A stretch of 64,000 nucleotides of DNA from Streptomyces bungoensis (GTDB taxonomy: Bacteria; Actinomycetota; Actinomycetes; Streptomycetales; Streptomycetaceae), in contig NZ_KQ948873.1 in NCBI RefSeq assembly GCF_001514215.1, positions 62,001 to 126,000 of the forward strand, in the 5' to 3' direction. Shown in pieces: positions 17,994-24,908 of the stretch (positions are counted from its first letter, which is position 1; each line of letters begins with the position of its first letter). The notes beneath the pieces were generated by a model that saw only the letters and a program-made list of their open reading frames with translations, searched no databases and had not been told where the DNA came from. A program made the position numbers and the translations under genes.

Positions 17994-18046
17994 GGGTTGC
18001 GTGAAGCAACTGACTGGACGAATGAAAGGTTTTGTGCAACTCACTG
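17994..18046 (-). promoter_or_regulatory. Two candidate pathway operators upstream of the AhpD-like gene
   Basis: On the plus strand the first copy (17994-18016) begins GGGTTGCGTGAAGCAAC and ends TGACTG. The second (18028-18046) reads GGTTTTGTGCAACTCACTG. The first matches 18 of 23 positions of the site at 13526-13548 and contains GTTG-N7-CAAC. Confidence 0.5.
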
Positions 18047-18071
18047 GGCCGTGAAGGGCCGCTCGAGGGGG

Positions 18072-19739
18072 TCACACCGTGGTGAGACGCTTCTGCTTCA
18101 GCAGGGGCAATACACCCGCGCGTCCGCTCTTGTGGCCGGTGGGCGCGGGGGCGCCGTAGGTGACATCCACTCCCCTGGCCCGGGCGGCGGCCACGATGTG
18201 CGGCACGGCGCGCTCGGCGAGTGCGGCGATGGTCATGGCCGGGTTGACGGTCAGTGCGCCGGGGACGGCGGAGCCGTCGGTGACGAAGATGCCGGAGTGG
18301 CCGCGCAGTTCGTTGGTGTCGTCGAGGGCCGAGGTGCCCGGGTCGTCGCCCATGCGGCAGGAGGCCAGCGGGTGGACGGTGTAGGCGCCGACGAGGTCGT
18401 TGGTCCAGGGCATCACCTTGGCAAGGCCGTCCTTCTCCAGAATCTCCTTCACGTCGGCGTCGGCCTGGTTCCAGCCGTGCCAGGTGTTCTCGGTCGGCTT
18501 GTACGACAGGTTGCCGCGGCCGAGCATCTGCTGGGAGATCCGGTGGGAGTTTCCGGTGGCGGGCGGTGGCCCGAAGACTCCTTCGTTGTCGTCCTCGGTC
18601 ATGCAGAAGATCGTCAGCCAGGACTTCCAGTTCTTCAGGATCTCCTTCTTCTCCTTGCCGAACCAGGTCGGGCCGGAGGCGTCGGGGACCTGCGCGAGGA
18701 TGGTGCCGAGGCCGGGCGGGAAGTAGAGCTGCTCCAGGGAGTAGCGGGAGTACTCCGGCAGGGATCCGTCGAGCTTGTCCCAGCTGGCCACGGTCGGGCC
18801 CTTGCCGATCGCGTTGGCGCCGTAGGGCAGTTCGCCGTCGCCGCGGGACAGGCCGAGGATCTGTGCGACCTTGTCCTCGTCGAGGACGGCCGTGTTGAGG
18901 CGCTCGCCGTTGCCGGAGAAGTAGCGGCCGACCGCGTGCGGCATCGTGCCGAGGTGGGCCTCGCTGCGCTGCAGGATGACCGGAGTGGCGCCGGCGCCCG
19001 CCGCCAGTACGACGATCTTGGCCTCGATGACACCGGAGCCGGCCTGCAGGCGGTAGTCCTCGTCGTCGACGATGTTGTAGTGGACGCGGTAGCCACCGTC
19101 GGCGGTTCGCTCCAGGTGCTGCACCTCGTGCAGGGGGCGGATCTGTGCGCCGTGGGCGAGGGCGGCGGGCAGGTAGTTGACGGTGAGGGACTGCTTCGCC
19201 TCGAATCGGCAGCCGGCCATCATGAAGTTGCAGTTGACGCACTTGGAGTTGTCGACGGCCGCGGCGAGCGGGTTGGCGGTGCGTCCGGCGTGGTCGCAGG
19301 CCGCCGCCCACAGGCCGCCCGAGTAGGAGGCCTCGCTCCAGTCGGGCTTGCTGACCGACAGGGACTCCTCGATGCGGTCGTACCAGGGGTCCAGGGTGTC
19401 GCGACTGACGGCCTGCGGCCACATCCTTCGGCCGATGCTGCCGTGCCGGTCGAATACGAACCGGGGGGCTCGCGGCATGGCTGCGAAGTAGACGACGCTG
19501 CCGCCGCCGACGCAGTTGCCGCCGAGCACGCTCATGCCGTCGCCGACGACGAAGTCGAAGATGCGGGTGTAGGAGGAGCCCAACTTGTAGTCGTGCTCGA
19601 ACTCGTCGTTCTTCAGCCAGGGCCCGCGTTCCAGGACGGTGACCTTGGCGCCACCGGCGGCGAGGTGGTAGGCGGCGATCGCTCCGCCGAAGCCGCTGCC
19701 GACGACCAGGACGTCGGTTCTTTCGATCGCGTCGCTCAT
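18072..19739 (-). CDS. GMC-type FAD oxidoreductase (cholesterol-oxidase-like; E9-like)
   Basis: 555-aa flavoprotein. The Rossmann motif VLVVGSGFGGAIAAYHLA with acidic LERGPW opens the protein. GGNCVGGGSVVYFAAMPR gives the GMC signature, and the C-terminal region SCRMGDDPGTSALDDTNELRG plus the VNPAMTIAALAERA motif fits cholesterol-oxidase-like GMC enzymes. There is no signal peptide, so it is likely intracellular. GMC oxidoreductases (SgcE9 in C-1027) accompany nine-membered enediyne clusters. The ATG start overlaps the stop of the DUF5987-like gene (ATGA), so the two are probably made as a pair. Confidence 0.87.
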   Translation of the reverse strand: MSDAIERTDVLVVGSGFGGAIAAYHLAAGGAKVTVLERGPWLKNDEFEHDYKLGSSYTRIFDFVVGDGMSVLGGNCVGGGSVVYFAAMPRAPRFVFDRHGSIGRRMWPQAVSRDTLDPWYDRIEESLSVSKPDWSEASYSGGLWAAACDHAGRTANPLAAAVDNSKCVNCNFMMAGCRFEAKQSLTVNYLPAALAHGAQIRPLHEVQHLERTADGGYRVHYNIVDDEDYRLQAGSGVIEAKIVVLAAGAGATPVILQRSEAHLGTMPHAVGRYFSGNGERLNTAVLDEDKVAQILGLSRGDGELPYGANAIGKGPTVASWDKLDGSLPEYSRYSLEQLYFPPGLGTILAQVPDASGPTWFGKEKKEILKNWKSWLTIFCMTEDDNEGVFGPPPATGNSHRISQQMLGRGNLSYKPTENTWHGWNQADADVKEILEKDGLAKVMPWTNDLVGAYTVHPLASCRMGDDPGTSALDDTNELRGHSGIFVTDGSAVPGALTVNPAMTIAALAERAVPHIVAAARARGVDVTYGAPAPTGHKSGRAGVLPLLKQKRLTTV

Positions 19740-20323
19740 GCGGGGCTCCCGGTGGGGGTGGTGTCGGGGTGGGTTTCGGCCAGCTGCCGGCCGTAGCCGG
19801 AGCTCTTGAAGCGCCAGAGTCCGTCGGCGTCCGGCTGGGTGATGCCCATGGCCGTCAGACCCGGGTGGCCGTCCGCGAGGGCGTCGGCGGTGTGCAGGTG
19901 GGCCGCGGAGTCGTAGGCCATGTTGCAGAAGAGGGAGAGCAGGACCCAGAAGTCCTTCTCCGGATGGCCGGGGGTGGTCAGTTCCTGGATGAGGCGGACC
20001 CGGTCGTCGTAGTCGAGGGAGACGAAGGGCGGCACGGTCGCGTCCAGGGCGATGCCGGCCTTCTCGGCGTAGACCCGGGTGTGGCCGTTGACCCGGTCGG
20101 CCAGGTCTTCCAGGCCGTCGTGGATTCCGGTGGCGTCCCAGCGGAGCAGGTCGATGGCTCCGCAGTCGACCGCGCCTCCGCCGGTGCTGACTCCGGCGAT
20201 CGCCCGGTCACCGGGCCACCGCTTCTCGCCCGGGACGATGGTGTCCGCGTAGGCCTCGAGGGTGAGGGTGGTGTCGGGCCCGATGTCGACCCTGCGCTCG
20301 GGGATTCTTCTCACTGCAGGCAA
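19736..20323 (-). CDS. DUF5987-like partner of the GMC oxidoreductase
   Basis: 195-aa protein beginning with a TLEAYADTIVPGEKRWPGDR segment, then DGLEDLADRVNG, FVSLDYDDRVRLIQELT, FWVLLSLFCNMAYDSAAH and GYGRQLAE. The pattern (tubes of D-T-I-V-P-G and late N-x-A-Y/D) resembles small partner subunits that precede GMC oxidoreductases; the DUF5987 name is from memory. It may correspond to the unassigned E8-type protein of C-1027, which is a guess. The TTG start at 20323 has GGAGG five bases upstream; GTG 20314 is an alternative. The gene overlaps the GMC gene by four bases. Confidence 0.7.
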   Translation of the reverse strand: MPAVRRIPERRVDIGPDTTLTLEAYADTIVPGEKRWPGDRAIAGVSTGGGAVDCGAIDLLRWDATGIHDGLEDLADRVNGHTRVYAEKAGIALDATVPPFVSLDYDDRVRLIQELTTPGHPEKDFWVLLSLFCNMAYDSAAHLHTADALADGHPGLTAMGITQPDADGLWRFKSSGYGRQLAETHPDTTPTGSPA

Positions 20324-20384
20324 CTGGGCCTCCGGTCAGGTCATTCGGGGTTCCTGATGGCGTGAGAAGAAAGCTAGAAGTGCT

Positions 20385-20408
20385 GGGTCTTTTCAAACAA
20401 CCAACCAG
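20385..20408. promoter_or_regulatory. Candidate pathway operator in the divergent promoter
   Basis: Plus-strand GGGTCTTTTCAAACAACC followed by AACCAG. It matches the CAAACAAC part and the GGGT edge of the sites at 13526 and 17994. It is 62-85 bp before the DUF5987-like start and about 200 bp before the StrR-like regulator, so it could serve both directions. Confidence 0.45.
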
Positions 20409-20605
20409 AAGGGTGTTCGCCCGAACACCGGTCCGCGCACCCGACCCGCCAAAGTCGCACCATCCCCGCCGACGGCCCCGCAGAAAAAACAGGTCGTTCA
20501 CTATGCTCTTTCCGGATGCGTTGTTTTCCGTGGCGTCCGGGCCGCTCTCACACGGTTCGAGGGAGTCCGGGCACGCCTCGATCTCGCCGAGGGGGAAGGG
20601 GAGAG

Positions 20606-21682
20606 GTGAACAGCAACGACAGATCTCTGACGCTGCCCGCCAACTTCACTCACCGGGTGCGGATAGAGGCGCTTCTGCCGGCCGATTCACCCCGTCTGAA
20701 CGGTGTCGACGACAATCACGTGCGCCGCCTCGCCGACATCTACGCCACGCTGCCCCCCATTCTTGTGCACCGCGCGACCATGCGCGTGGTCGACGGAATG
20801 CACCGGGTCGCCGCGGCAGCCGCCAAGGGGCTCACCTCCGTGGAGGTGCAGTACTTCGACGGCGCGGACGAGGAAGCGTTTCTGCGCTCGGTGACGGCCA
20901 ACATCGCGCACGGCTTGCCGCTGTCCGTGTCGGACCGCAAGGCGGCTGCCGAGCGCATACTGCGCTCCCATCCCGACCTGTCCGACCGGGCCGTCGCCGC
21001 CTACACCGGACTCGACGCCAAGACGGTCGCGACGCTCCGTCCCTGTTCGACCGCGGATTCTCCTCGGTCGAACATCCGGATCGGCGCCGACGGCCGCAGC
21101 CATCCGCTCGACCGCACGGCCGAACGGATCCGGGCCGCCGAACTCATGACCCGCAGACCCGATCTGCCGCTGCGGGCGATCGTCAAGGAGACCGGCCTGT
21201 CCCTGGGCACGGCCCACGACGTGCGCCAGCGACTGCTGCGCGGCGAGGCCCCGGTGCCCACGGGCCGCAGGACGCCCGCCCGACGCGAGCAGCCGGCCGC
21301 CGTGGACCGCTCCGCTTCCCCGGCTGCCCCGCGTGCACCGGGCACCGGCAACCCGGCCGGCGCAAACGTCTCCGCCGGCTCGAGCCGCACCCGCAGTTCG
21401 CTGGAGATCCTTCGCCGGCTCGCCGGCGACCCCTCCCTGCGGCACTCCGAGTCCGGGCGCCAGTTCCTGCGCTGGCTGCACACCCACTTCATGGTCGACG
21501 AGGCCTGGCGCCAGCAGGCCGAAGCGGTCCCTCCGCACTGCACCGGCACCGTCGCGGAGCTGGCCCTCCAGTGCGCGGGCGCCTGGAAGCGGTTCGCCGA
21601 AGACCTCGACCGGCGGCGGCTGACCCACACGACGCCCGCTCCACCACGGCAAGCGGCCCCCGAATCACGCCAGGGAGCATGA
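20606..21682 (+). CDS. StrR-type (ParB-like) pathway regulator, SgcR1-like
   Basis: 358-aa DNA-binding protein. Residues 15-95 form a ParB/Spo0J nuclease-like N domain (ILVHRATMRVVDGMHRVAAA and FLRSVTANIAHGLPLSVSDR). Helix-turn-helix segments follow: SDRAVAAYTGLDAKTVATLR and LPLRAIVKETGLSLGTAHDVR. The C-terminal part (LEILRRLAGDPSLRHSESGR... FLRWLHTHFM) is typical of the StrR family, pathway activators known from streptomycin, and of SgcR1 from C-1027. The GTG start at 20606 is set by GGGGAAGGGGAG upstream; the longer frame from 20516 lacks family sequence. It is divergent from the DUF5987-GMC genes and followed by the AraC-type gene. Confidence 0.85.
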   Translation: MNSNDRSLTLPANFTHRVRIEALLPADSPRLNGVDDNHVRRLADIYATLPPILVHRATMRVVDGMHRVAAAAAKGLTSVEVQYFDGADEEAFLRSVTANIAHGLPLSVSDRKAAAERILRSHPDLSDRAVAAYTGLDAKTVATLRPCSTADSPRSNIRIGADGRSHPLDRTAERIRAAELMTRRPDLPLRAIVKETGLSLGTAHDVRQRLLRGEAPVPTGRRTPARREQPAAVDRSASPAAPRAPGTGNPAGANVSAGSSRTRSSLEILRRLAGDPSLRHSESGRQFLRWLHTHFMVDEAWRQQAEAVPPHCTGTVAELALQCAGAWKRFAEDLDRRRLTHTTPAPPRQAAPESRQGA

Positions 21683-21702
21683 TGCACAGACAGGGAGACA
21701 CG

Positions 21703-22479
21703 GTGACCACCACCGCCATCGAAGCCGCTGTCCTTCGAGTCATCGACGAAATGCACGCGAATCTCGGCCAGGAACTCACCATCGACGACATGGCCCGCAC
21801 AGCCATGTTCAGCAAATTCCATTTCACCCGGGTTTTCCGGGATGTGACCGGCACGTCTCCCGGCCGTTTTCTCTCCGCCCTGCGGCTGCAAGAGGCGAAA
21901 CGCCTGCTCCTCCAGACGAATTTCAGCGTCGCCGATATCAGCAGCCAGGTGGGGTACAGCAGCGTCGGCACCTTCAGTTCACGTTTCAAGTCCTGCGTCG
22001 GCGTCTCGCCGAGCATGTTCCGGGAACTGGACGGATTCACCGCGGAAATCAGTCCCGGCCAACAGAACGAAGCGGCGGCCGAGCAGTCCCGGGGCACATT
22101 GCGCGGCCGTGTGCACCTGCCCGAGGACCGCGCGTCAGGCCACTGCTTCGTAGGCCTGTTCCCCACGCCGGTCCCGCAGGGGCGGCCTGTGCGCTGCGCC
22201 GTCCTGGACGGTCCCGGCTCGTTCGAGTTGCGCGACGTCCCGGCCGGCACCTGGCACGTGCTGGTTCACTCCGTGCCGTACGGCTACGAGCACATGCCGT
22301 CCGGAACCGGCGACCGTGACGTCGTCTCCGTGGGCAGCTACGGACCGCTGACCGCGCACGAGGACACCCTGCTGATGCCGGCCGAGATCGTCCTGCGCCC
22401 GCTGGACGCCCTGGACCCGCCCGTGCTCATGGCACTGCTCGACCTGCGCACCGACGCCCTGGACCGCATCGCCGGCTGA
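21703..22479 (+). CDS. AraC/XylS-family regulator, SgcR2-like
   Basis: 258-aa protein with the AraC DNA-binding domain at its N-terminus: two helix-turn-helix units, LTIDDMARTAMFSKFHFTRVF and VADISSQVGYSSVGTFSSRF, within the first 110 residues. A 130-residue C-terminal domain follows that resembles a carboxypeptidase-regulatory beta-fold (LRGRVHLPEDRASGHCFVGLF... GSFELRDVPAGTWHVLVHSV). That order (HTH first) is unusual for AraC proteins but matches SgcR2-type regulators as far as I recall. GTG 21703 has AGGGAG at good spacing; ATG 21679, overlapping the previous stop, is an alternative and implies coupling to the StrR-like gene. Confidence 0.83.
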   Translation: MTTTAIEAAVLRVIDEMHANLGQELTIDDMARTAMFSKFHFTRVFRDVTGTSPGRFLSALRLQEAKRLLLQTNFSVADISSQVGYSSVGTFSSRFKSCVGVSPSMFRELDGFTAEISPGQQNEAAAEQSRGTLRGRVHLPEDRASGHCFVGLFPTPVPQGRPVRCAVLDGPGSFELRDVPAGTWHVLVHSVPYGYEHMPSGTGDRDVVSVGSYGPLTAHEDTLLMPAEIVLRPLDALDPPVLMALLDLRTDALDRIAG

Positions 22480-22485
22480 CCGGAT

Positions 22486-22541
22486 GGGCATGCGCGAGGG
22501 GGCGGGCACGGAGATCCGTGCCCGCCCCCTCGCGCATGCCC
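22486..22541. terminator. Perfect 27-bp hairpin, bidirectional terminator
   Basis: A 27-base arm beginning GGGCATGCGCGAGGGGGC is followed by a 2-base loop and its exact complement. It begins 7 bp after the AraC-type stop codon and ends 17 bp before the stop of the convergent P450 gene, so it should end transcription from both sides. Confidence 0.8.
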
Positions 22542-22558
22542 GGACGCGGTGCCCCGCC

Positions 22559-23908
22559 TCAGTCCACCGCCCGTATCGTCATCGGCAGTCCGCCCCGCAT
22601 CCGCAGCGACATCATCGGCTCCGCAACTGCCCGGTGCCCGGGCACCACGGCCAGGTCGAGATCCCGGCTGACGAGCGCGGTGACGAACACCGCCTCCATC
22701 ATCCCCAGGTTGCTGCCCACGCAGAACCGCGGCCCCGCACCGAAGGGGATGTAGGCGTAGCGGTGCCGGTGGGCGACGCGTGCGGAGTCGAAGCGGCCCG
22801 GGTCGAACCGCTCAGGGTCGTCCCACAGGTCCGGATGGCGGTGCAGGGTGTAGGGACACACCAGGACGTCGGCCTTCGCCGGCACGTCGAACCCGCCGAC
22901 CCGGTCGGGTCCCTGGGCGATGCGCGGCAGGATCCACACCGGCGGATACAGCCGCATGGCCTCCTGCACGACCTGCGTGGTGTACGTCAGCTTGTGCAGA
23001 TCCTCCGCGTCGGGCAGCCGGCCGCCGGCGAGCACGCCCCGGGCTTCCTCGCGCACCAGGTCCCGTACGTGCGGGTGACGGGCGAGGAGCAGCAGCGTCC
23101 AGCCGAGCGTGCTGGCGGTGGTCTCGTGGCCGGCCAGCAGCAGCGTGACCAGTTCCTCCTGCAGCAGTCGGCGGCCGAGAGCGGCGTTCTCGCGCTCGCG
23201 GGCGGCGAGGATCATCCGGGCGAACGCGTCGTCGGCGCCGTCCCCTTCCGTGAGGCGGGCACTGCGGTCGGCGACCAGTTCGTCGACGATCCGGGTGAGT
23301 TCCCGACGGGCCCGGCGAAACCGGCGCTGCGTGGAGAACGGCACCCATGTGGGCACCAGGCCCTGGGTGACCATGTCGAACATGGCCTGATCCTGAACGG
23401 CCTCGAAGGCGTGTGCGATGCCGCCGTGCGCGTCGAGCGGGGTGTCCATGAGGGTGCGGCCGAGCACGCCGAGGGTGAGCCCGGTGACCTCGTGCAGCAC
23501 GTCGACCGGCGTGTCGCCGGCGCGCCGGCGCAGCAGCTCCACCAGCCGGGCCGACTCCTCGGCCACGGCCCCGGCCTGCGCGGCGATCCTCCCCGGCTTG
23601 AACGCGGGCTGCACATTGCGGCGCTGGGCGCGCCACAGCTCGCCCTCGCTGGTGAGCAGGCCGTCGCCGAGGACCTTGCGGGACTCCACCAGGCCGATGC
23701 CTTTGTGGTAGTTGCCCGCGTTGTCGGCCAGCACGTGTTTGGCGTAGTCCGGCCGGTTGAAGATGTAGAGCTTCTTCGGCCCCATGGAGACGCGGACGGC
23801 ATCGGAGAGGTCGGCCGCGTCCCGCATCATGCCGAGCCGGTCCATCGCGAGCTTGCGCAGCAGGCCGGGCAGCCGCCACACGGGCGGCCCGGGCGGGTGG
23901 ACGCTCAT
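22559..23908 (-). CDS. Cytochrome P450, core-associated (E7-like)
   Basis: 449-aa P450. The I-helix is LLLAGHETTASTLGW, the ExxR motif lies in EAMRLYPPVWILPR, and the heme loop is PFGAGPRFCVGSNLG. The PVWILPR and YTLHRHPDLWDDPERFDPGRF patterns place it in the CYP102/CYP110-like branch, unlike the shorter P450 at 5599-6849. It is the last gene of the enediyne core operon; ATG 23908 overlaps the flavin-reductase stop (ATGA). A P450 in this place (SgcE7) is a regular part of nine-membered enediyne cassettes and is thought to oxidise the core. Confidence 0.88.
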   Translation of the reverse strand: MSVHPPGPPVWRLPGLLRKLAMDRLGMMRDAADLSDAVRVSMGPKKLYIFNRPDYAKHVLADNAGNYHKGIGLVESRKVLGDGLLTSEGELWRAQRRNVQPAFKPGRIAAQAGAVAEESARLVELLRRRAGDTPVDVLHEVTGLTLGVLGRTLMDTPLDAHGGIAHAFEAVQDQAMFDMVTQGLVPTWVPFSTQRRFRRARRELTRIVDELVADRSARLTEGDGADDAFARMILAARERENAALGRRLLQEELVTLLLAGHETTASTLGWTLLLLARHPHVRDLVREEARGVLAGGRLPDAEDLHKLTYTTQVVQEAMRLYPPVWILPRIAQGPDRVGGFDVPAKADVLVCPYTLHRHPDLWDDPERFDPGRFDSARVAHRHRYAYIPFGAGPRFCVGSNLGMMEAVFVTALVSRDLDLAVVPGHRAVAEPMMSLRMRGGLPMTIRAVD

Positions 23909-24450
23909 GGGCGCGCCCCTTCCGCGGGTTCGGCCAGCCGCCGGAAGCGGCCGTGGTGGAAGATCAGCGGCTCGCAACCCGGCAGGGCGTCCAGGGTGAG
24001 CACCCGTCCGAGGTGGATGGTGTGGTCGCCGCCGTCGTACGCCCGCCACCGGGCGCACTCGAAGTGCGCGGCCGCGCCTGCGATCAGCGGGGCGCCACCG
24101 GCCTGGCCGGGCAGCCAGTCCACGGCGTCGAACTGGGCGGCGCCCACCGGACGGGAGCGGTCGGCGAAGTGCCGGGCGACGTCCTCCTGGCCGGCGCCGA
24201 GGACCGACACCGCGAAGGTGTCGGTCCCGGCGAGGACCCGGTTCATGACGGCGTCGTTGCCGACGCACAGCAGCACCAGCGGCGGATCCAGTGACACCGA
24301 GGTGAAGGAGTTGGCGGTCATGCCGCGCGGGCTGGACCCGCCGACGGTCACGACCGTCACCCCGGTGGCGAAGGATCCGAGGGCCCGCCGCAGCCTCGCG
24401 GGATCGCCGGTGACGGCGTCCCGCGGCGGCGCGGCGGCCAGGGTACTCAT
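23905..24450 (-). CDS. Flavin reductase (E6-like)
   Basis: 181-aa flavin:NAD(P)H reductase of the HpaC/FMN-binding split-barrel family. Key stretches are LRRALGSFATGVTVVTV, GMTANSFTSVSLDPPLVLLCV and HFADRSRPVG. It supplies reduced flavin to partner monooxygenases; in C-1027, SgcE6 serves the hydroxylase SgcC. Likely partners here are the HpaB-like enzyme (10271-11851) and perhaps the two acyl-CoA-dehydrogenase-fold proteins. It overlaps both neighbours by four bases (ATGA), which indicates tight coupling in the core operon. Confidence 0.88.
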   Translation of the reverse strand: MSTLAAAPPRDAVTGDPARLRRALGSFATGVTVVTVGGSSPRGMTANSFTSVSLDPPLVLLCVGNDAVMNRVLAGTDTFAVSVLGAGQEDVARHFADRSRPVGAAQFDAVDWLPGQAGGAPLIAGAAAHFECARWRAYDGGDHTIHLGRVLTLDALPGCEPLIFHHGRFRRLAEPAEGARP

Positions 24451-24905
24451 GCCGCCCGCCCCGTCAGCGCCCGGCCTTGGGCGGTGTACGGCTCGAGGGC
24501 GTGGGCCAGTGCCTCGGGGATGAGCGAGGGCACGGTGTGGGTGTTGGGGCCGCGCATGCACGCGATCCGCTGGCGCCCGCGGGCGATCAGCACCTCCGAG
24601 CCGCCGGTCACCTTGACATAGTCGAAGGTGAACTCCAGCTGCGTCTGGCCGAGTTCGGCCAGACGCATCCGGATGGACAGCTCGTCGAAGGCGGTGATCT
24701 CGGCGAAGAACTCGCAGTCCACCTTCAGCGTGAACAGCTTCAGGTCGTGCTGCACGTCGGCCAGGACAGCCGGTGCCTTCTGCTGCAGGAACAGCTCCCG
24801 GCACCGGCCCTGCCAGCGCAGGTAGTTCACGTAGTACACGTTGCCGACGAGGTTGGTCTCCTCGAAGCCGACCGTGTGCCGGTACTCGAAGTAGTCGTCC
24901 GCCAT
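24447..24905 (-). CDS. Enediyne hotdog-fold thioesterase (E10/TEBC-like)
   Basis: 152-aa 4-hydroxybenzoyl-CoA-thioesterase-like protein. It starts MADDYFEYRHTVGFEETNLV and continues GNVYYVNYLRWQGRCRELFL, the classic hotdog active-site helix of the enediyne family, where Glu replaces the usual catalytic Asp. Together with PksE it releases the linear polyene product from the synthase. It is encoded 3 bp after the PksE stop and overlaps the flavin-reductase start. A PksE-E10 pair is diagnostic of enediyne clusters. Confidence 0.93.
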   Translation of the reverse strand: MADDYFEYRHTVGFEETNLVGNVYYVNYLRWQGRCRELFLQQKAPAVLADVQHDLKLFTLKVDCEFFAEITAFDELSIRMRLAELGQTQLEFTFDYVKVTGGSEVLIARGRQRIACMRGPNTHTVPSLIPEALAHALEPYTAQGRALTGRAA

Positions 24906-24908
24906 GAT

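Noticed and set aside
20362..21678. N-terminal 439 codons of the long frame that ends with the AraC-type gene
   Set aside because: They are out of frame with, and antagonised by, the StrR-like gene, and show only Arg/Pro/Gly-rich shadow sequence; the AraC-type gene begins at 21679 or 21703.
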